37,086 nt of DNA from Paraglomus occultum. Lineage: Eukaryota > Glomeromycota > Glomeromycetes > Paraglomerales > Paraglomeraceae. A program made the translations under genes and the position numbers. The stretch covers positions 1 to 37,086 of the forward strand of contig CAJVPJ010000182.1 in assembly GCA_910592205.1 (NCBI GenBank), in the 5' to 3' direction. The notes beneath the pieces are model-generated. The model saw only the letters and a list, made by a program, of their open reading frames with translations. It was not told the DNA's origin and ran no database searches. Positions within the stretch are counted from its first letter, which is position 1. Each line of letters starts with the position of its first letter. Positions 1 through 12,885 of this stretch are shown here, piece by piece.

Positions 1-74
1 TGTGATAATTTATTTTAAAGTTATTATGTACATTTTCGAAAAATAAATATATTGTCAAAACTTTTCAGACACCC

Positions 75-312
75 TACGTATATAGGGTTGAAGTCAGGAC
101 TTTGTGGAGGCCAAGGAAGAGATAATATATCATTATTATTTATCCTCTTTAAACTGCTCTACTACTACAGTTGCTGTTCAATATGGTCTAGCATTATCAT
201 CTTGAAAAACCCATAGTAATATAAATAGTTTTGAGGCATCTAAACTCTCAATGAAAGGAAGTAACTGTTTTTCAAGAATGTTTTCATAGACTTCACTTGT
301 AATATTATTTTC
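75..312 (-). pseudogene. Tc1/mariner transposase fragment, degenerate
   Basis: Read on the minus strand, this stretch encodes the end of a Tc1-like transposase. It gives NITSEVYENILEKQLLPF, then VFQDDNARPY, and after stop codons WPPQSPDFNPIY. These match the family's second catalytic aspartate region (Q-D-D/N-N-A-R-P) and the WPxxSPDxNPIE signature. The catalytic glutamate position reads as tyrosine and in-frame stops follow the aspartate block, so the copy is dead. It begins almost exactly where the neighbouring transposase pseudogene stops, and its sequence type differs (QDDNARP here, QQDNDPKH there). It is therefore a second, older lineage and not part of the same copy. No terminal repeat is visible at the window edge. 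Confidence 0.75.
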
Positions 313-1198
313 GTTTTTTCATACTACTAATGTTGTTAACTATAACATCTTTTTCAAGACCATCCCATACCTCCTTAATTAAATTTAAAAAGACGGGTTG
401 AGAAATTTTCTTTTTTTCTGCCACCATTTTTTTAATGCGTTTTTCAACATTACGCTTCAAAACAGCCCAGACATTCTCAATCGGATTAAGATCTGGACTG
501 TAAGAAGGCCAAGAAAGAACACGTCGTGGAAGACGAGATTCCAAGTCACCTCGAACATCACGGGATGTATGTTTTGGGTCATTGTCCTGTTGAAAAACCC
601 ACTTGTGACCCAGCAAGTTATTAGCATTATTATACAAATGATTGTTGAGGATTTCCCGATATAAGTGACGATCTAAGTTTTCTGTAAATATGTGTATCCC
701 GATTCTTCCTCTAATGTTGATCGCAGCCCAAACGTGAGCTTTAAATGGATGCTTAACCATAGGCTGAACTGGTTTTTTTCCGCGTGACCATGCATGGATT
801 GTATTGCAAAACATCTGGATCGTAGTCTCGCTTGCTGGGTTAAAACGGGCACTCTTCGCGGAAGAACTGAAGTATACCCAAGTTTATTAAGGTTACGGCG
901 AATAGTGCGTTCACTGACATCTAACTCTGAGTGTTTTGTTTCCAGCATAGTCTTCAATTCCTTAGATGTCGTGAAATGGTTGTTTAATGATCATTCCAAT
1001 CTGGCGACGTTGTTTAGGAGATAATTTTTGTGGGCGACCAGTTCGATGAATGGTCGGAATTTTGCCATTTTTTCGAAGAAAATGGACATAACGTTCACAG
1101 GAATTCCAGTTTTTTCGAAATTTCTTTTGCATTACGGATGTTTTGCTTCCAAAGAAAGTTAACAAGTTCACGGTTTGTTTTAATAGGTGTAGGCGTCA
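305..1198 (-). pseudogene. Tc1-like transposase, frameshifted and internally deleted
   Basis: A DDE transposase of the IS630-Tc1-mariner superfamily, read from an ATG at 1198 (MTPTPIKTNRELVNF). The N-terminal helix-turn-helix, a GRPQKLSPKQRRQI linker, a second HTH (SERTIRRNLNKLGYTS) and the C-terminal catalytic block (QQDNDPKHTS ... SPDLNPIENVW) are all present but lie in different frames. Frame changes are visible near 1100 and near 975. Between the second HTH (ending QQARLRSR) and the HVWAAI strand the expected segment with the first catalytic aspartate is absent, which implies a deletion of some tens of residues. The second aspartate and the glutamate survive, 35 residues apart. It is inactive. 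Confidence 0.85.
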
Positions 1199-1378
1199 TT
1201 TAAAACTTAAAACGAGTGTAAAGTCAAGTTGTACATTTGTGTTTTATTGTTTGTATTTTAAATTATTGTTCTACTACTCAATCTGGTATAGTAAACAAAC
1301 TTCCAAAACGCGACACGGTGTTGCTATCAACAAAAAACAAAGTCGCGTACTTACCGCCATTACTTTTGACCAGCACTG
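305..1378 (-). mobile_element. Tc1/mariner-type DNA transposon remnant, one end missing
   Basis: The right end is well defined: a Tc1-style terminus (rc CAGTGCTGGTCAAAAG) ends at 1378 and is followed by TA. No matching inverted terminus is visible at the other side. There the transposase reading frame runs directly into a different Tc1-like fragment at about 305-312, so the left terminal repeat seems to have been lost by truncation or nested insertion. The element carries one broken transposase gene and cannot move by itself. Confidence 0.6.
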
Positions 1379-1827
1379 TATACACGGTAGAGAAAGGTAT
1401 TTCAAATTGATTTATTATCAAGTTTAATTTAATATTTGGGAAAATTCCAATTTCGAGAATGCAATTTCAGATATTTTTTAGAACATACAGTAGTTGTCTT
1501 TTTTGTGGTTGACGAGATGGTCGGGTTTGAGGAAAATTTTGTTGGCCGTTGGTTTCAGTAGATTGGAGTCATCGAGGTTGGAAGTGCAGATAAAGCCGTC
1601 TCTTGGCTTGCTTCTTTATTTCTGTTTTCGACTGTCTTAAGCTTTTTGGGCTGTTCGCTATTCCGTTTAGTGAGTTGTACAGAAGGGATCTCTTTTCTGA
1701 AGCAGATGATGGAACAGATGGGTAAGGAGATGAGTTTGTAGAGGTGGTGGAGGTGGTAGTGTATGTATTGGTGTTTGGTATAAATTCGAACTTGTGTAGT
1801 TCGATGCATAACTTGTTATATAGTTAA

Positions 1828-1900
1828 AAGTCCGCTTTAACGAATAGTCCGCATTAACGAAGTTTTTTGGCGGAACGGAGCTCTTCGTTAAAGCAGACTT
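1828..1900. repeat. Short inverted repeat, pogo/Tigger-like TIR remnant
   Basis: AAGTCCGCTTTAACGAA (1828-1844) is an inverted match, with one mismatch, to 1884-1900. A near copy of the same motif lies in direct orientation at 1846-1861 (AGTCCGCATTAACGAA). Repeated ...TTAACGAA-type motifs at element ends are typical of pogo/Tigger (CENP-B-like) DNA transposons, so I infer a solo or heavily deleted element. The rest of 1381-2113 holds no gene I can support. Confidence 0.4.
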
Positions 1901-2113
1901 CACTGTGTATTCCACCAAATAGTTCTATGAATACTTATTTAATCAAGATATTTTCTATATGTTTTGCAGTCCGATACTGTAACTTGTATAATGCTTTGCA
2001 TACTCATTTATTCATAAAATACAATGGGATATACAATAATGCCAGTATATGTTAAGGTTATAATATAACAATACTAATACTACTATTAGTTGTTCGTCAA
2101 AATTATTCTAAAT

Positions 2114-5100
2114 TTAGCTCTTTAAACTCCAAAACACATTGCTAAAACCCTCAACAACAATTTTTCTCTCCGTCTCTAATTTATCAAGAGCATCTTTCAA
2201 CTGCCATTGCCTAAGTTCCTGCTTGTTTTGTGTATCCGAAAGATGATTAATACCCTCGGGCATGCCATAACCCATATACATATGCACTACTGTCATAGCA
2301 TGAATTGTGTTTGCAAAAAGCTGGTTGAGAAGATAACTTGGCGGTAATGATGTCGGCGTTGGAGATGGAGATGGAGCTGGATATGGAAATGACAGATTAG
2401 GAGGCGAACCATAATTCGGATTCGTCGCATCGAGGCTCATTTTAGAACGACTATTCGTGAAGCTGTTTCTATCATTATTACTAAAGTCACCCATGCGCCC
2501 ACTATCACTTAAATTAGTATCACTTCCATTCCTGCTTCCAAATAGAAGCCCATTTCCGATGCTATCTTCACTCGATGTATTGATGACAGGAGGACCGCCC
2601 CAGCTCCGCCACTTCTGCCTTTTAATGCTGGGAAATTGACTTCCACTCGCACTCGTGAAACTCATATTTGTAATTCCTTCTTCATTTCCATGTCTCGACC
2701 AGCTACCGCCACCACCAATCTTTTGGTGAATAAACGTTCGTAGATATAGATTAAGTGGTAGTCTATAGCTTACAAGCAACTCCAGCAATGTCCATGTTAC
2801 GAAATCGAATGCTGACGCCGGGTTGAGCGAATGAGGTTGACTGTCATCTACGTTAGTAGCTAGGTTATGCGTGCTTGTATTAGGAGTTGATCCGCGTGAC
2901 CACTGGCCATATTTATATACGCCGCCCGCAATACTACTCGCCGGTCCTAGGGTTTTCCTGATAAACTGAGAAATTTGCAACCACATTCCCGGCACTTTCG
3001 TAATCCATTTCTCTCCTCTTATTAATGCAATCTTCAATGCTGTGAATGAGATTATAAACTGGGCCACCGAAATCCGTGTATTAGGTGTGTTGTCCTTTAC
3101 TGACATCAATCGGCTCAGTCTGCTATCTGACTTGATACTAATGTCATCCATCTTGTCACCTTTTTCCTGTCTGGTTTCTATTTTTTCGTCCGTTTCAATG
3201 TCAGAATTTATTTGATCAATTGTTGTGGAGGATGAATTGAGAAAATTGAATGCAGACGTCTTCGATCGTGTTATTGAGTGGCTTGTACATGAACGAATGA
3301 TATAATCTATGAGGCTGAGCCAATTGGCAATGTATTTCTGCTGAGGGCTGATTCGCGATATTCGGGGTGGATTCAACATGAATGTGTTCGATATGTTGGA
3401 CCCTGATGCATTCGCTCCTCTGGACGTTCCACTACCACCTGTTGCATTCGGTGTTCGTTCATTCACTTCCTTATCTTTATATTCCATAATTATGGGGATA
3501 ATTACTCTTTCTATAATCCGTGCAGACGGCGGATACTTCTTCAAATCGCTCATCATATCCAAGTCGGTGTATATCATCAAAGCCACAAAAACTTTCACTA
3601 AAGAATCTATAAATCTCGTTTGATATAATCGCAAATCCCTCGCATCATCATCATCCCAGTCACCCTTTAGTGCAGCCGATAAACCAACTACGACAAACTT
3701 CTCTTTGATTATTGACGCTATCTCATCACCACGGACCAACATGCCATTACCGAATTTGATTATTGCTGTTAAGCCATCGAGGACACCCGAAAAGTCGATT
3801 GATTTGTAATATTGGCGAAATAATGGTGCAATGTTACGAAGAAGAGTTAGAATTGACTTGCGTCCTTCATCAATAGGACGAGCGAGTGAAAAAGCGGTCG
3901 GAAGAATAGGCGGGACGGTGGCTGATGGGTTGATTGAATCAGAAAATGAACTTAGTGATTCAACAATGACATCTTTGATATATTCAGCTATAAAACCCGT
4001 TGATATTAAGGCTTTTGCATTTGCATAATCTTTGAGCATCAAACGAATAATGTTTGAAAGCTTTGAATGAGAAGCGTCGGATAATCTGCCTCCATGTCGA
4101 GAATAGACACGAATAAGGTGAAGGAAATTGAGCTTGATAGTTACGCGATCGTTCTGAGGCCACTGTTTGCCGTAGACGTAAGGCTCGGAAATCTTGTAGT
4201 CAAATGAATTTTCTGGATCAGATGCAACGTCAGATGTCATCGATGTCATGGTCGATGCAATAGAAACTCTTGCTGGCGGCGTGGTCGACGATGTTGCTGT
4301 TGCTGTTGCTGTTGAGGTTGCTGGTCCGGTTGCTGTCCCGGTTCCACTCACATTCCCATTAAGGCCATTCCCTCCACTTATTCCACTTCCAACGGCCACA
4401 CCTTTTCCGCTCTTTGCAAATTTTAAAAATACTTCACACAATGCAGCCATCCCTTCCTCAACTAACATTGCCAAACTGTTCGATTCTCTAATTAAATCTC
4501 CCAAAATTCCTCTTAACAACATTACGAACTGTTCCGCTCTCACTGAACCTGTATCATATGCAATAATTGTCATGAACAATCTGAATAAATCGTCCAAAAG
4601 GAAATACTTCTCCTCTGTTAGACCAAGAAGTTCAGGTTTGAGTTTCGAAGCATTAGCAGCCGTTATTGCTGCTTTACGTACGAGCGGATTGGAAAGGAGA
4701 GCGGAAGGTGAAATAGGAAGATGAAGCGTAGGAATTGTTGTGAGTGATGGAGGGAGATAGTATAAATCATCTTGAATACCAAGTGAATCCGGAAGTCTTT
4801 TTGTATTAGAGAGGGATTTAAGAAGTTCAAAAAGTGATTGTGACATCCACTCGCCGAGCACACGAGATTTAGAATATGCTCGAAGAATTAACGGTGTCAA
4901 ACATCCCAATGATTGAAATACAAAAGACTCTTCATGAAACTTGTAAAATCTACTCCATGCATAGGTAATCGCTGCCCTTATCGCTTGACTGGTTTCGGAC
5001 TCACAGTACACCTTAAATACCGCAGGAATGAAGATTGCATAACCTTTGTTGTTATCAAACAATCTATCAAAGTGTAAGGCAGCATTGAGATATAGTACGA

Positions 5101-8100
5101 GAGACTGGCCTACTATTCCATAATCAGTTGAGTGTCGAAGGAGAATTTTGTTTACACCATTAAGAAACAAGGTGAGTTCCGCACGATCGTTATAGTTGCG
5201 ATTGAGACTTTTGATAAGAGAATATATTAGATTGTTCCAGGCCCGTGCACGTAAAGCAGACAAATGTTCAAGATCAATCCGACTTTTTACATTAGACGTA
5301 CAGTCATTCGAATCATTAGCACTAGTCTCATTAAAGGAATTGCGATCCTTATGCTTTTCGTACTCTTTAACATTTCCGTCATCCCAGAAATTCGATGCAA
5401 GTCTTTTTTCGTCATGTCCTCCATTTCTACTGCTCGAACCCAATTTGCTACAACTAGTCCACCCGCTGCGTCTTTTCGGATCAGGAAAATACGTCTCGTT
5501 CTCATTGTTCTCTTCTTTCTCGTCTTCAACACCCGCCTTTGTCTTTCCACGAACTTTACCAAATTCCTCGGAAGCATCAAGTTCTGTATACTCTTCAATC
5601 CACTTTTTGAAGGAATAAGCTTCCTTGCTGCAGCTAATTAAAAAATTATTCATAAAAAGAATATGGCCGATTCGAAGCATGTATATGCTAAATATGCGTT
5701 TGTCGATACCCAACAATTCAAAGCCAGTGTTGACGGCATCACTCTCATTTCCACTCACGATTCCACTCACATCCACCTCAACAGCATTCCTCGGAAACAT
5801 TTCTGCCGGACTTCCATCCGAGAACCATATCGATCCATTATTCAACAGGATATGTTCAATTTTATTTTTTCTAAAATCTCTAACAGTCATTTCGTTAACT
5901 GTCGGAACCAAATCGGCCAACACAGGCATGACATAACACATCAGTCTAAATCCACCAATCTTACTGTCTCGCGCGTGCCATTTCAGAATCCCTGCTAGAT
6001 GATTAAACAGTGTGTGTGAAAATCCAGGGGGAAACACATGTTGCATCGAGAGTAGATGACGAAGTTTCGTGAGTAGGGCCTTTTGAGAAGAAAACGATGA
6101 CAAACCAAGTTCGGAAAAGTAGAGACGAAGAAATAGCGAAGGGTCGTCACGTAGAAAATAGAGTATCACCTCCTTGGAAAGGGCGTAGACACCACCATGC
6201 GTATCGTCCAGAAGATCAACCAGGGAAAGAGAAAAGAGTGAGAGAAGAGGAAGAGTCACAGCGCGCTTTTTGTTAAATGTTGGTTGAATTGCATTATTCG
6301 TGTTTGAATGTCCCTTATTGTCTCGATCTCCTAGTGGGCGATTTCTATTGACCTTGATTTTTCCTTCTGCGTAACCGACCTTGTTACCAGTATTTTCATC
6401 TTCACCGTATGAAGTCTTACTCATTCCCACGATTCCGACCTCCGCTCCTCCCCCATTTTCATTCTCTTCCTGTCTCTCAACGTCTTCTAAATAGAAAGTC
6501 GGTAACAAAGATAACGGTGTAACAAGTCTTTTCCACCTATCTTGCTCTTGTTCATCCTGTTCCTCCCACCCCAAGTCTTGTATTCGTTTCCTGACTTCTG
6601 CTGGTAACGAGCTTCCAGATTTCACTTCTGACGTGCGAGCTGAATCGTAAAGAATTGTATCGGAAGTGCCAATATCGGTCGGAATAAAGGGAATTTGTGG
6701 CACTTGAAAGCGTATGAGACGCCGACGTGACGAAGGAGAGAGGAAAGGTGGAGATAATATAGTATGGCGATGGGCAAAGAAAGATGATAACTTTAAAAGT
6801 GCTACCGTACGAGGTAATGGATTTGAGCTAGAGTGTTAGCGGGAATTAGTTGTAGGGCAAATTTTAGCAAATTGTGTTATTATTCTGTAAGCCATCAGCT
6901 CGAACATTTTCATCCTACCCTTACCTGTATAGATCATTCTTAATTAATTCCGATACAATCTCAGGTGCCTTCTCACCACACTGAACAAATAAAAATGAAG
7001 CCAGTTCAAAAGACTTGTGATTTCTATCATTTAGAAATCTGTTCCATAAATATGGTGCCATTTGCGAATATTCATTGGACGAAAGGGAGGTAAAAACCGC
7101 AACAAGAAGGGTCAAAGTTGCTTCGGAAAGAGATGTTGGAAATGAGATATTGGAAACGATAGACGAGGAAGAAGCGGAGAACGAGGAGGAAAAGGATGAT
7201 GAAGTAAAGCGGTCGAGCAAGGGTATGTGATTATGAGATGACGAGACACCCGGAGGGCGGGACGAATTTGAAGACGAGCCAGGTATACGATATGAGGACG
7301 ACGCATTGGTATCCGGCGAGTCTGTCATTGTAGAAGACGGTGCAAGCATAGATCGTCTCCGCATTTCATTGTACGGACTGAGGGGAACCGAAGGATTTGA
7401 TGGAGACGAAAATGCAACAATTGTAGGGACCGCCAGATAATCTGACATTTCGTCCTATATTCAATTAGAATGATATGTATATTAGACATTATCATCTGTG
7501 TCAATTTCTAGAATCAACCTCCCAATACGCACGCTACTCGTTATCAACTCCCATAAAACTCACTTTTTTTTCCTCGTTTAAACATAAATCATCCACCGCG
7601 GCGTAAACCACTCTAATCCTTGTCAAGATCATCTCAACCTCATCCAGCTGATCCGATATATGCTGTAACTCCACATCTGCGGGGAAGCGATTACTTTCTC
7701 GCTTGTTTACAAATATCTCGCGGAATGTCACTGTTCCGGGCGAGGAGTAAATGAGCCAATTAATGATGCGAGTAAGCCACCCCGGACGTGATGCTTGTCG
7801 ACAGAGAAGACGCAAATCAAGAAAGAGGGTACAGAGAATGAGGCGCAGGGGAATGGGTATTTGCACATGTTTTTCCTATACGAATAAAGGGTACCGAGTT
7901 GGCGTTTTTTTTCTTTTTTTAAATAGAATTTCGTTGCGAGAGTAAATTTTCGATACCTTTGCTGTAATAAAAATGGCCAATTTACGCTCAAGATCGCAAA
8001 GAAACTTGATTGCTACTTCCAACTGTCCTCTAGCCCTTCCGTATTGCTTTTAGTAAGAAAAATTATAGCTGTTAATTTTCCTGACCAAGTTTCATATGAA

Positions 8101-11100
8101 TATCTCCTTTTCTATTTCTCGGTATTTAACTGTAACTTTAACTGTAACTTACACTTTGGGACTGAACTCGCAGCTCTCTAACAGCCCATACAAATTCCAT
8201 CGCAATCACACACTGACCAAGAGTGGTCGAACCCCAAGACGTGTCATCCTCATTGTCCTTCTCTTGCTTTCCGTTTGCATTTTGATCTTGTTTCTCGCTT
8301 CCTGACTTCTTTTTCACATCTTTATATTTTCCCTTATTACCAGATTTTCCGCTCCCAACATCACTTAATAAAACGGTACATAGAAACTCTCTATCTTGCA
8401 TCCACAGCTCGATGGCTGTCATATATCGTCTCAAAGTAACTATCAGATGTAAATACTCTGCCACTCTTTCCTCAGAGTCTGAGGCCACACATGCGAGTAT
8501 AGGTTTATAGAAACTTGGTCGATATTTGGTGGAGAGTGATAAAAGAAGTTTGGAAAGATGCGAGACAGCACTGGAAGTAGGAGATACTCTTGAAAGTTTC
8601 TTTTTGAGTCGTATGAATGCAAAGACAAAACAGGGTAAAAAGGTGATAAGAAAAGTGTTATATAGCTTCTTGATTTACAAGTTGCATTGAATTGTTCTAC
8701 TTACTGCAAATAAGTCTGAAATCGTCTCCTTTACTAATTCTGTTCCTATACTCTCATTAATGCCAAATGCTAAATGATTGTACATAAAGACAATTCTTTC
8801 CAAGGTATCTTGTTCAATCTAATTGAAAGATAGTTAGTACATTAGTATAATTATAATCTTGATGTATTCTGTTTAATGTTTTAAAATTCCCAATTCTTTA
8901 CGTATTTCGCCTCTCTAATAATTTCCGATCGAATGATGCTAATAAACACTTACTGCCTCTTTCACAAGCATAATTACTTCATGTTGCCATCCACATATCC
9001 AGAGACCTTCTACGTATTTTTTTGCCATTGTAATAACCACTGTACTTTCTTCCTTTTTACCTTCATTCTCTTTATCGTCTCTTTTATTGGAATAATTGTC
9101 AAGTCCCGCATCATTTTTCTCTCCACTATTTGTCGTTTTTGAGTTTATATATGAAGTGCTCTCAGGAGGATACACGGCAAGCACACACACAGCAACGCTA
9201 ACCAATGATCTCACTACATGAGCTGAAGTGTCTTTCAATGTCTCGGGAGATATATTGTTGTGTAGTGTTTTGAGAATTAAATAAGCTAGAGAATGCGAGG
9301 GAGAAACAGATGGGGCTGTGGTGTTTGTTGGTGAAAGAATATGCGGAATAGATGGAGAAGGTGGAGATGAAAAGGAAGACAGATCTGTGAGAATGCCAAA
9401 CGACGCGTGGGCAAATAACTGAATTACGTGTTCGTATAAGCTTTTCATAGTCGGATCTGGTGTTACCCAATATTTCTAAATAATTGACAAGTAAAAATCA
9501 ATAAACTGCTAATAATGTAATACTTTGGGAAAAAAGTTATAGGTAACAAATTATTTATCTAATCTCCATCAACGTTATATTTACCTCAATCAAATTGCCC
9601 ATAACATACCGCCTCAATTTCCCATCTTTAACCAGACAACACTTTACCAATCCTTCCAAAAACACACATCTGGCCAAACTATCGTATTTATGTATCTGCA
9701 CCCTTGCATTGCCAATTGACATCTCATCCGGATCTATAGATACTAGTGTCCCTGCTGCCAAACGATTCATGAAATTAATAATCATTGTGTGCAATTCTGA
9801 TTGGACGCTTTGTTCATTGGACAAAGGAGATGACGTAATTACAAGTGTGTGGACAAATGTGTATATTAAAGCATAAATAGCGGTGATTGAAGTTGGGAAA
9901 TAGGAATCTTGGGATGTGGAGTTTAAAAGGGATTCGGCAATTTTGCAAACCCGCATCTTTTCGAATTTGAGGAAATAAAAGAAAAGAATTTGAGAGTATC
10001 GTTAGTAAATTTATACGCGGGTAAAAAAAAGCCATCCACTATTTGCAAAAACTATCGAGATACAATAGCAATTGATGATTGAGTTTCACGTAAAGTATAC
10101 TCGCAGACGCGTTAAACTCAATAGTGTTAGTCATTGCCTTTCAGTTTGGCAATATCACTCATCAGTCATAATGACTGATACCACGAATTAACAAAGTTCA
10201 GCAAAAGATAGTTGACTGTTTGAGTCTACGTACTCGTATTTGATTATTATGTGTTTCCAGGAGTTTACATATCCATTGTATTCTTGTAAAGTTTTCCTAG
10301 TAATATTATTACGGTCAGTAAGTCAATTCGCTAAAAAGGAGCACGTTCACGTATACCTACATTTGGATCCGATGGCCGATAATTTATTCGTATGTATTCA
10401 AAAATATTCAATGCCTGATTACAATCGTCAACTATGTTCGTAATTTAAAGTTAGTTAGTAATCAAAAAATTAAAAGCTCATTAAAACGATTGCAAACGTG
10501 CTACAGGTATTCACGATCCTACTTTGCTCTGACGTCCCCGTCGCACAAACTTTTGCACTATTCACATTTACTCACCATTCACGGGATAATTAAAAAACGG
10601 CCGTGCCAGTTCAGCAAATACTTCTTGGGCAGCTGCCAACTTAACCACGTGCTTCCACCTTTTCAACACCTCCATTAATTCTCCATAAAAATTCACGTTT
10701 TCCCCCATACCTTCGCCACTACCACTCTTTGCCCCCTTCACAAATTCTCCGACAGTTGTCTGAGACAAATTTGACAAGTTCAGTGCCGGCGTTGGAATGT
10801 TGTATGGAAAGGAAGATAACGAAGAGTAAGATGATGGGGATGAGGATGAAAAATAGTTACGACGAGAGAACAATTTTTCAATGTCTTTTTCCATTTTGTG
10901 AACATCTGATTGCTGTTGTACAGTTGTCTTGAACCGAAGGCGGCGAGATTGGTATTGAAATTTTAGCGATTTGGGGGGTGGTGGGGGTGTAATTAGCGTG
11001 GATGTCGAACTTGGGTTTGAAAGAACGGAACCTACGGCCGATGTGGCTGTCGTCGATGTCGTTGTTGTAGCTGCTGTAATTATTCCTGGTAATCCTGTCC

Positions 11101-11589
11101 CAAATGGAAATTTCTGTTCCCCATAATTTCCGTCAACGGCTCGACTGGTATAATGGTTATCTTCTAAATTTACAAGAGACGATGTTCGCGGTATCTCTGG
11201 AATTTGATCGACTAATACAAGCTCTCGTAATTTCTGCCAATGAGAAGGCGCCTGCCTCGATTTTTGTGAAAAGTTCGTCGATGTTTGAGATGTCGGGACG
11301 GAAATAGAGGACGAGATCGTAGAAGGTGTAGAGGGTGAAGAGGACGAGCTCGTTTGTGGTACGTTTGTGGAAACGGAAAGTGGATCAGTGAATTGGTCTT
11401 TGGAGAAAATTGTTATTAAGGAAGAAGTGTAAAAAGACAAAGTGAGAAGATAGTTGAACGTGCAGAACGCAGATCAAAGCTTTGACATGAACAGAATTGA
11501 CAAAGAAAGCCAGCATTATATATCGTCCTTTTTTAATTTCTTGCCGTTTTGTATGCCGGCAACCATTTGGACGACGCTTTACCTTCCAT
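2114..11589 (-). CDS. Very large alpha-helical protein, UNC80-like (tentative)
   Basis: Eleven exons join in frame on the minus strand: 11583-11589, 10576-11397, 10361-10431, 9585-9956, 8954-9475, 8705-8818, 8153-8599, 7957-8046, 7564-7875, 6925-7454 and 2114-6827. They total 8,001 nt, about 2,666 residues. Donors are mostly GTAAGT, GTGAGT or GTAAGG, and branch points such as TACTAAC are visible. The N-terminus is Ser/Thr/Pro-rich, and the remainder is mostly helical repeats with low-complexity spacers. Segments such as ESFVFQSLGCLTPLIL and KYIANWLSLIDYIIRSC recall the C-terminal half of UNC80-family proteins. In animals UNC80 is a scaffold of the NALCN channel; fungal homologues could relate to the Cch1 channel. 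The 7-nt first exon (ATGGAAG, donor GTAAAG) is inferred because the next exon has no ATG before residue 180 or so. The 404-nt third intron could hide a further microexon. The exon structure is secure; the name is tentative. Confidence 0.6.
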
Positions 11590-12885
11590 TTTGTGATGAT
11601 TCTCTATTAATTGATGCTATAAAGATATAGCAATAGGATTTTTGAAATCGGCACATATTTGAACAATGAGGTGAGGCAGTGCTTAGGGATCGTATCACAA
11701 ATATCTGACATTCGAAAACTTGGTTTCGTCCTCTGATTGGTCCATATCTGCAACTTTCTTACTAATGGTAATTTCGACAACAAAAATCCTATAGCGATAG
11801 TAGAAGTAAATAAATGGTGTAGTTATACCAGCATTTATTTAGTTAATATTATATTTTCTAATACTAATTATGATATCCGATTCTCGATCACTTATCGACA
11901 TTTAGAGTCCATATTTGCGTAATCAAAACCATATTTAATAAATCGCCCAATTGCATCGTAATCAAAGTTATGCTGAGATGTTCTGGTAAGCTCTGTCCAT
12001 TGTTTAATATTAATAATCGTGCATTGACCTTATATTAATATCTTGACGAAAGTTGGTTAGTTTTTTCAAAATGATGTTTTGCAGGCAAGTTGAGTTTTTT
12101 TGTTTATATTCCTTCTAACCGCTTACATACTGACTTCAAAACACATAAGTGAAATTAGCATATAAACATAACCATCTCAAGGTATTCAAACATAAAATAT
12201 CTCTTCTGGTGCCATTACTTATATGGTTAATACGCCTTAACGGAAAAGTTTAACTTTATCATGTTCATACAATAGTTCGTTATAGGAATATGAGCAACTT
12301 GCAAAAACCAGCAGTGACCTTAAATGGTGTTGTGTGCACCAATCCTGGACATTGATCCTCTAATCTAATAATTAGCTATCTCTAAATGCCACCTCTTCAT
12401 ATGTAAAAGGGTTGAAAAATATGTTCACATATCTACTAAGCGTTCGCTACCTTAGCCGTCGCTCTCCTTTATAACTTCTTCTAACATCCTATTAAACAAC
12501 TCGCACTTCCTTTTTCTGCTGTCATTCCACAGTCTGTACACGTTCATAGTACTAATCGACATTAGTGACGTGTGCAGTTTACAAATATGGCGCGCGCGAT
12601 TTGTTTACTGTTCTACAAGTACCACATCATGGAAAAAATTTTTTCTCGCCAACCACCTCACTTTTCTTTCTTTCGCTTTCGCAAAAAAGAGATGTTATAT
12701 TAAAACGGTAACTCTCTTTTATTTTACAAGACTATCACAAGGACCTTTTTAATTCACAACACAAAGGCTGTTTCTATGATACATGCACACATTTTATTAT
12801 ATATGTATATACATGTTTATTTGATGCTCGATTTCAAGGGGTAAAGAAAGTATAAAAAGACAGTATCTATGCTGGTGAGTTTAAA
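11590..12885. other. Intergenic, no supported gene
   Basis: This AT-rich region lies upstream of the giant minus-strand gene and should hold its promoter. Only short reading frames occur. A 38-codon frame starting with ATGGCGCGC near 12586 has no supporting features. I see no repeats or RNA genes. Confidence 0.5.

Noticed and set aside
4248-4724. 158-codon plus-strand frame rich in Val/Ala/Pro
   Set aside because: It is the antisense shadow of the low-complexity Thr/Ala/Gly region in the giant minus-strand exon.
5196-5998. Several plus-strand frames over 100 codons
   Set aside because: All lie antisense to the well-supported 4.7-kb coding exon, and none has protein-family features.
8705-8818. 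Very short (36-39 nt) intron just downstream of this exon, using AAG acceptors near 8665
   Set aside because: A phase-compatible acceptor at 8600 gives a 105-nt intron, in line with the other introns in the gene, so the longer intron was preferred.
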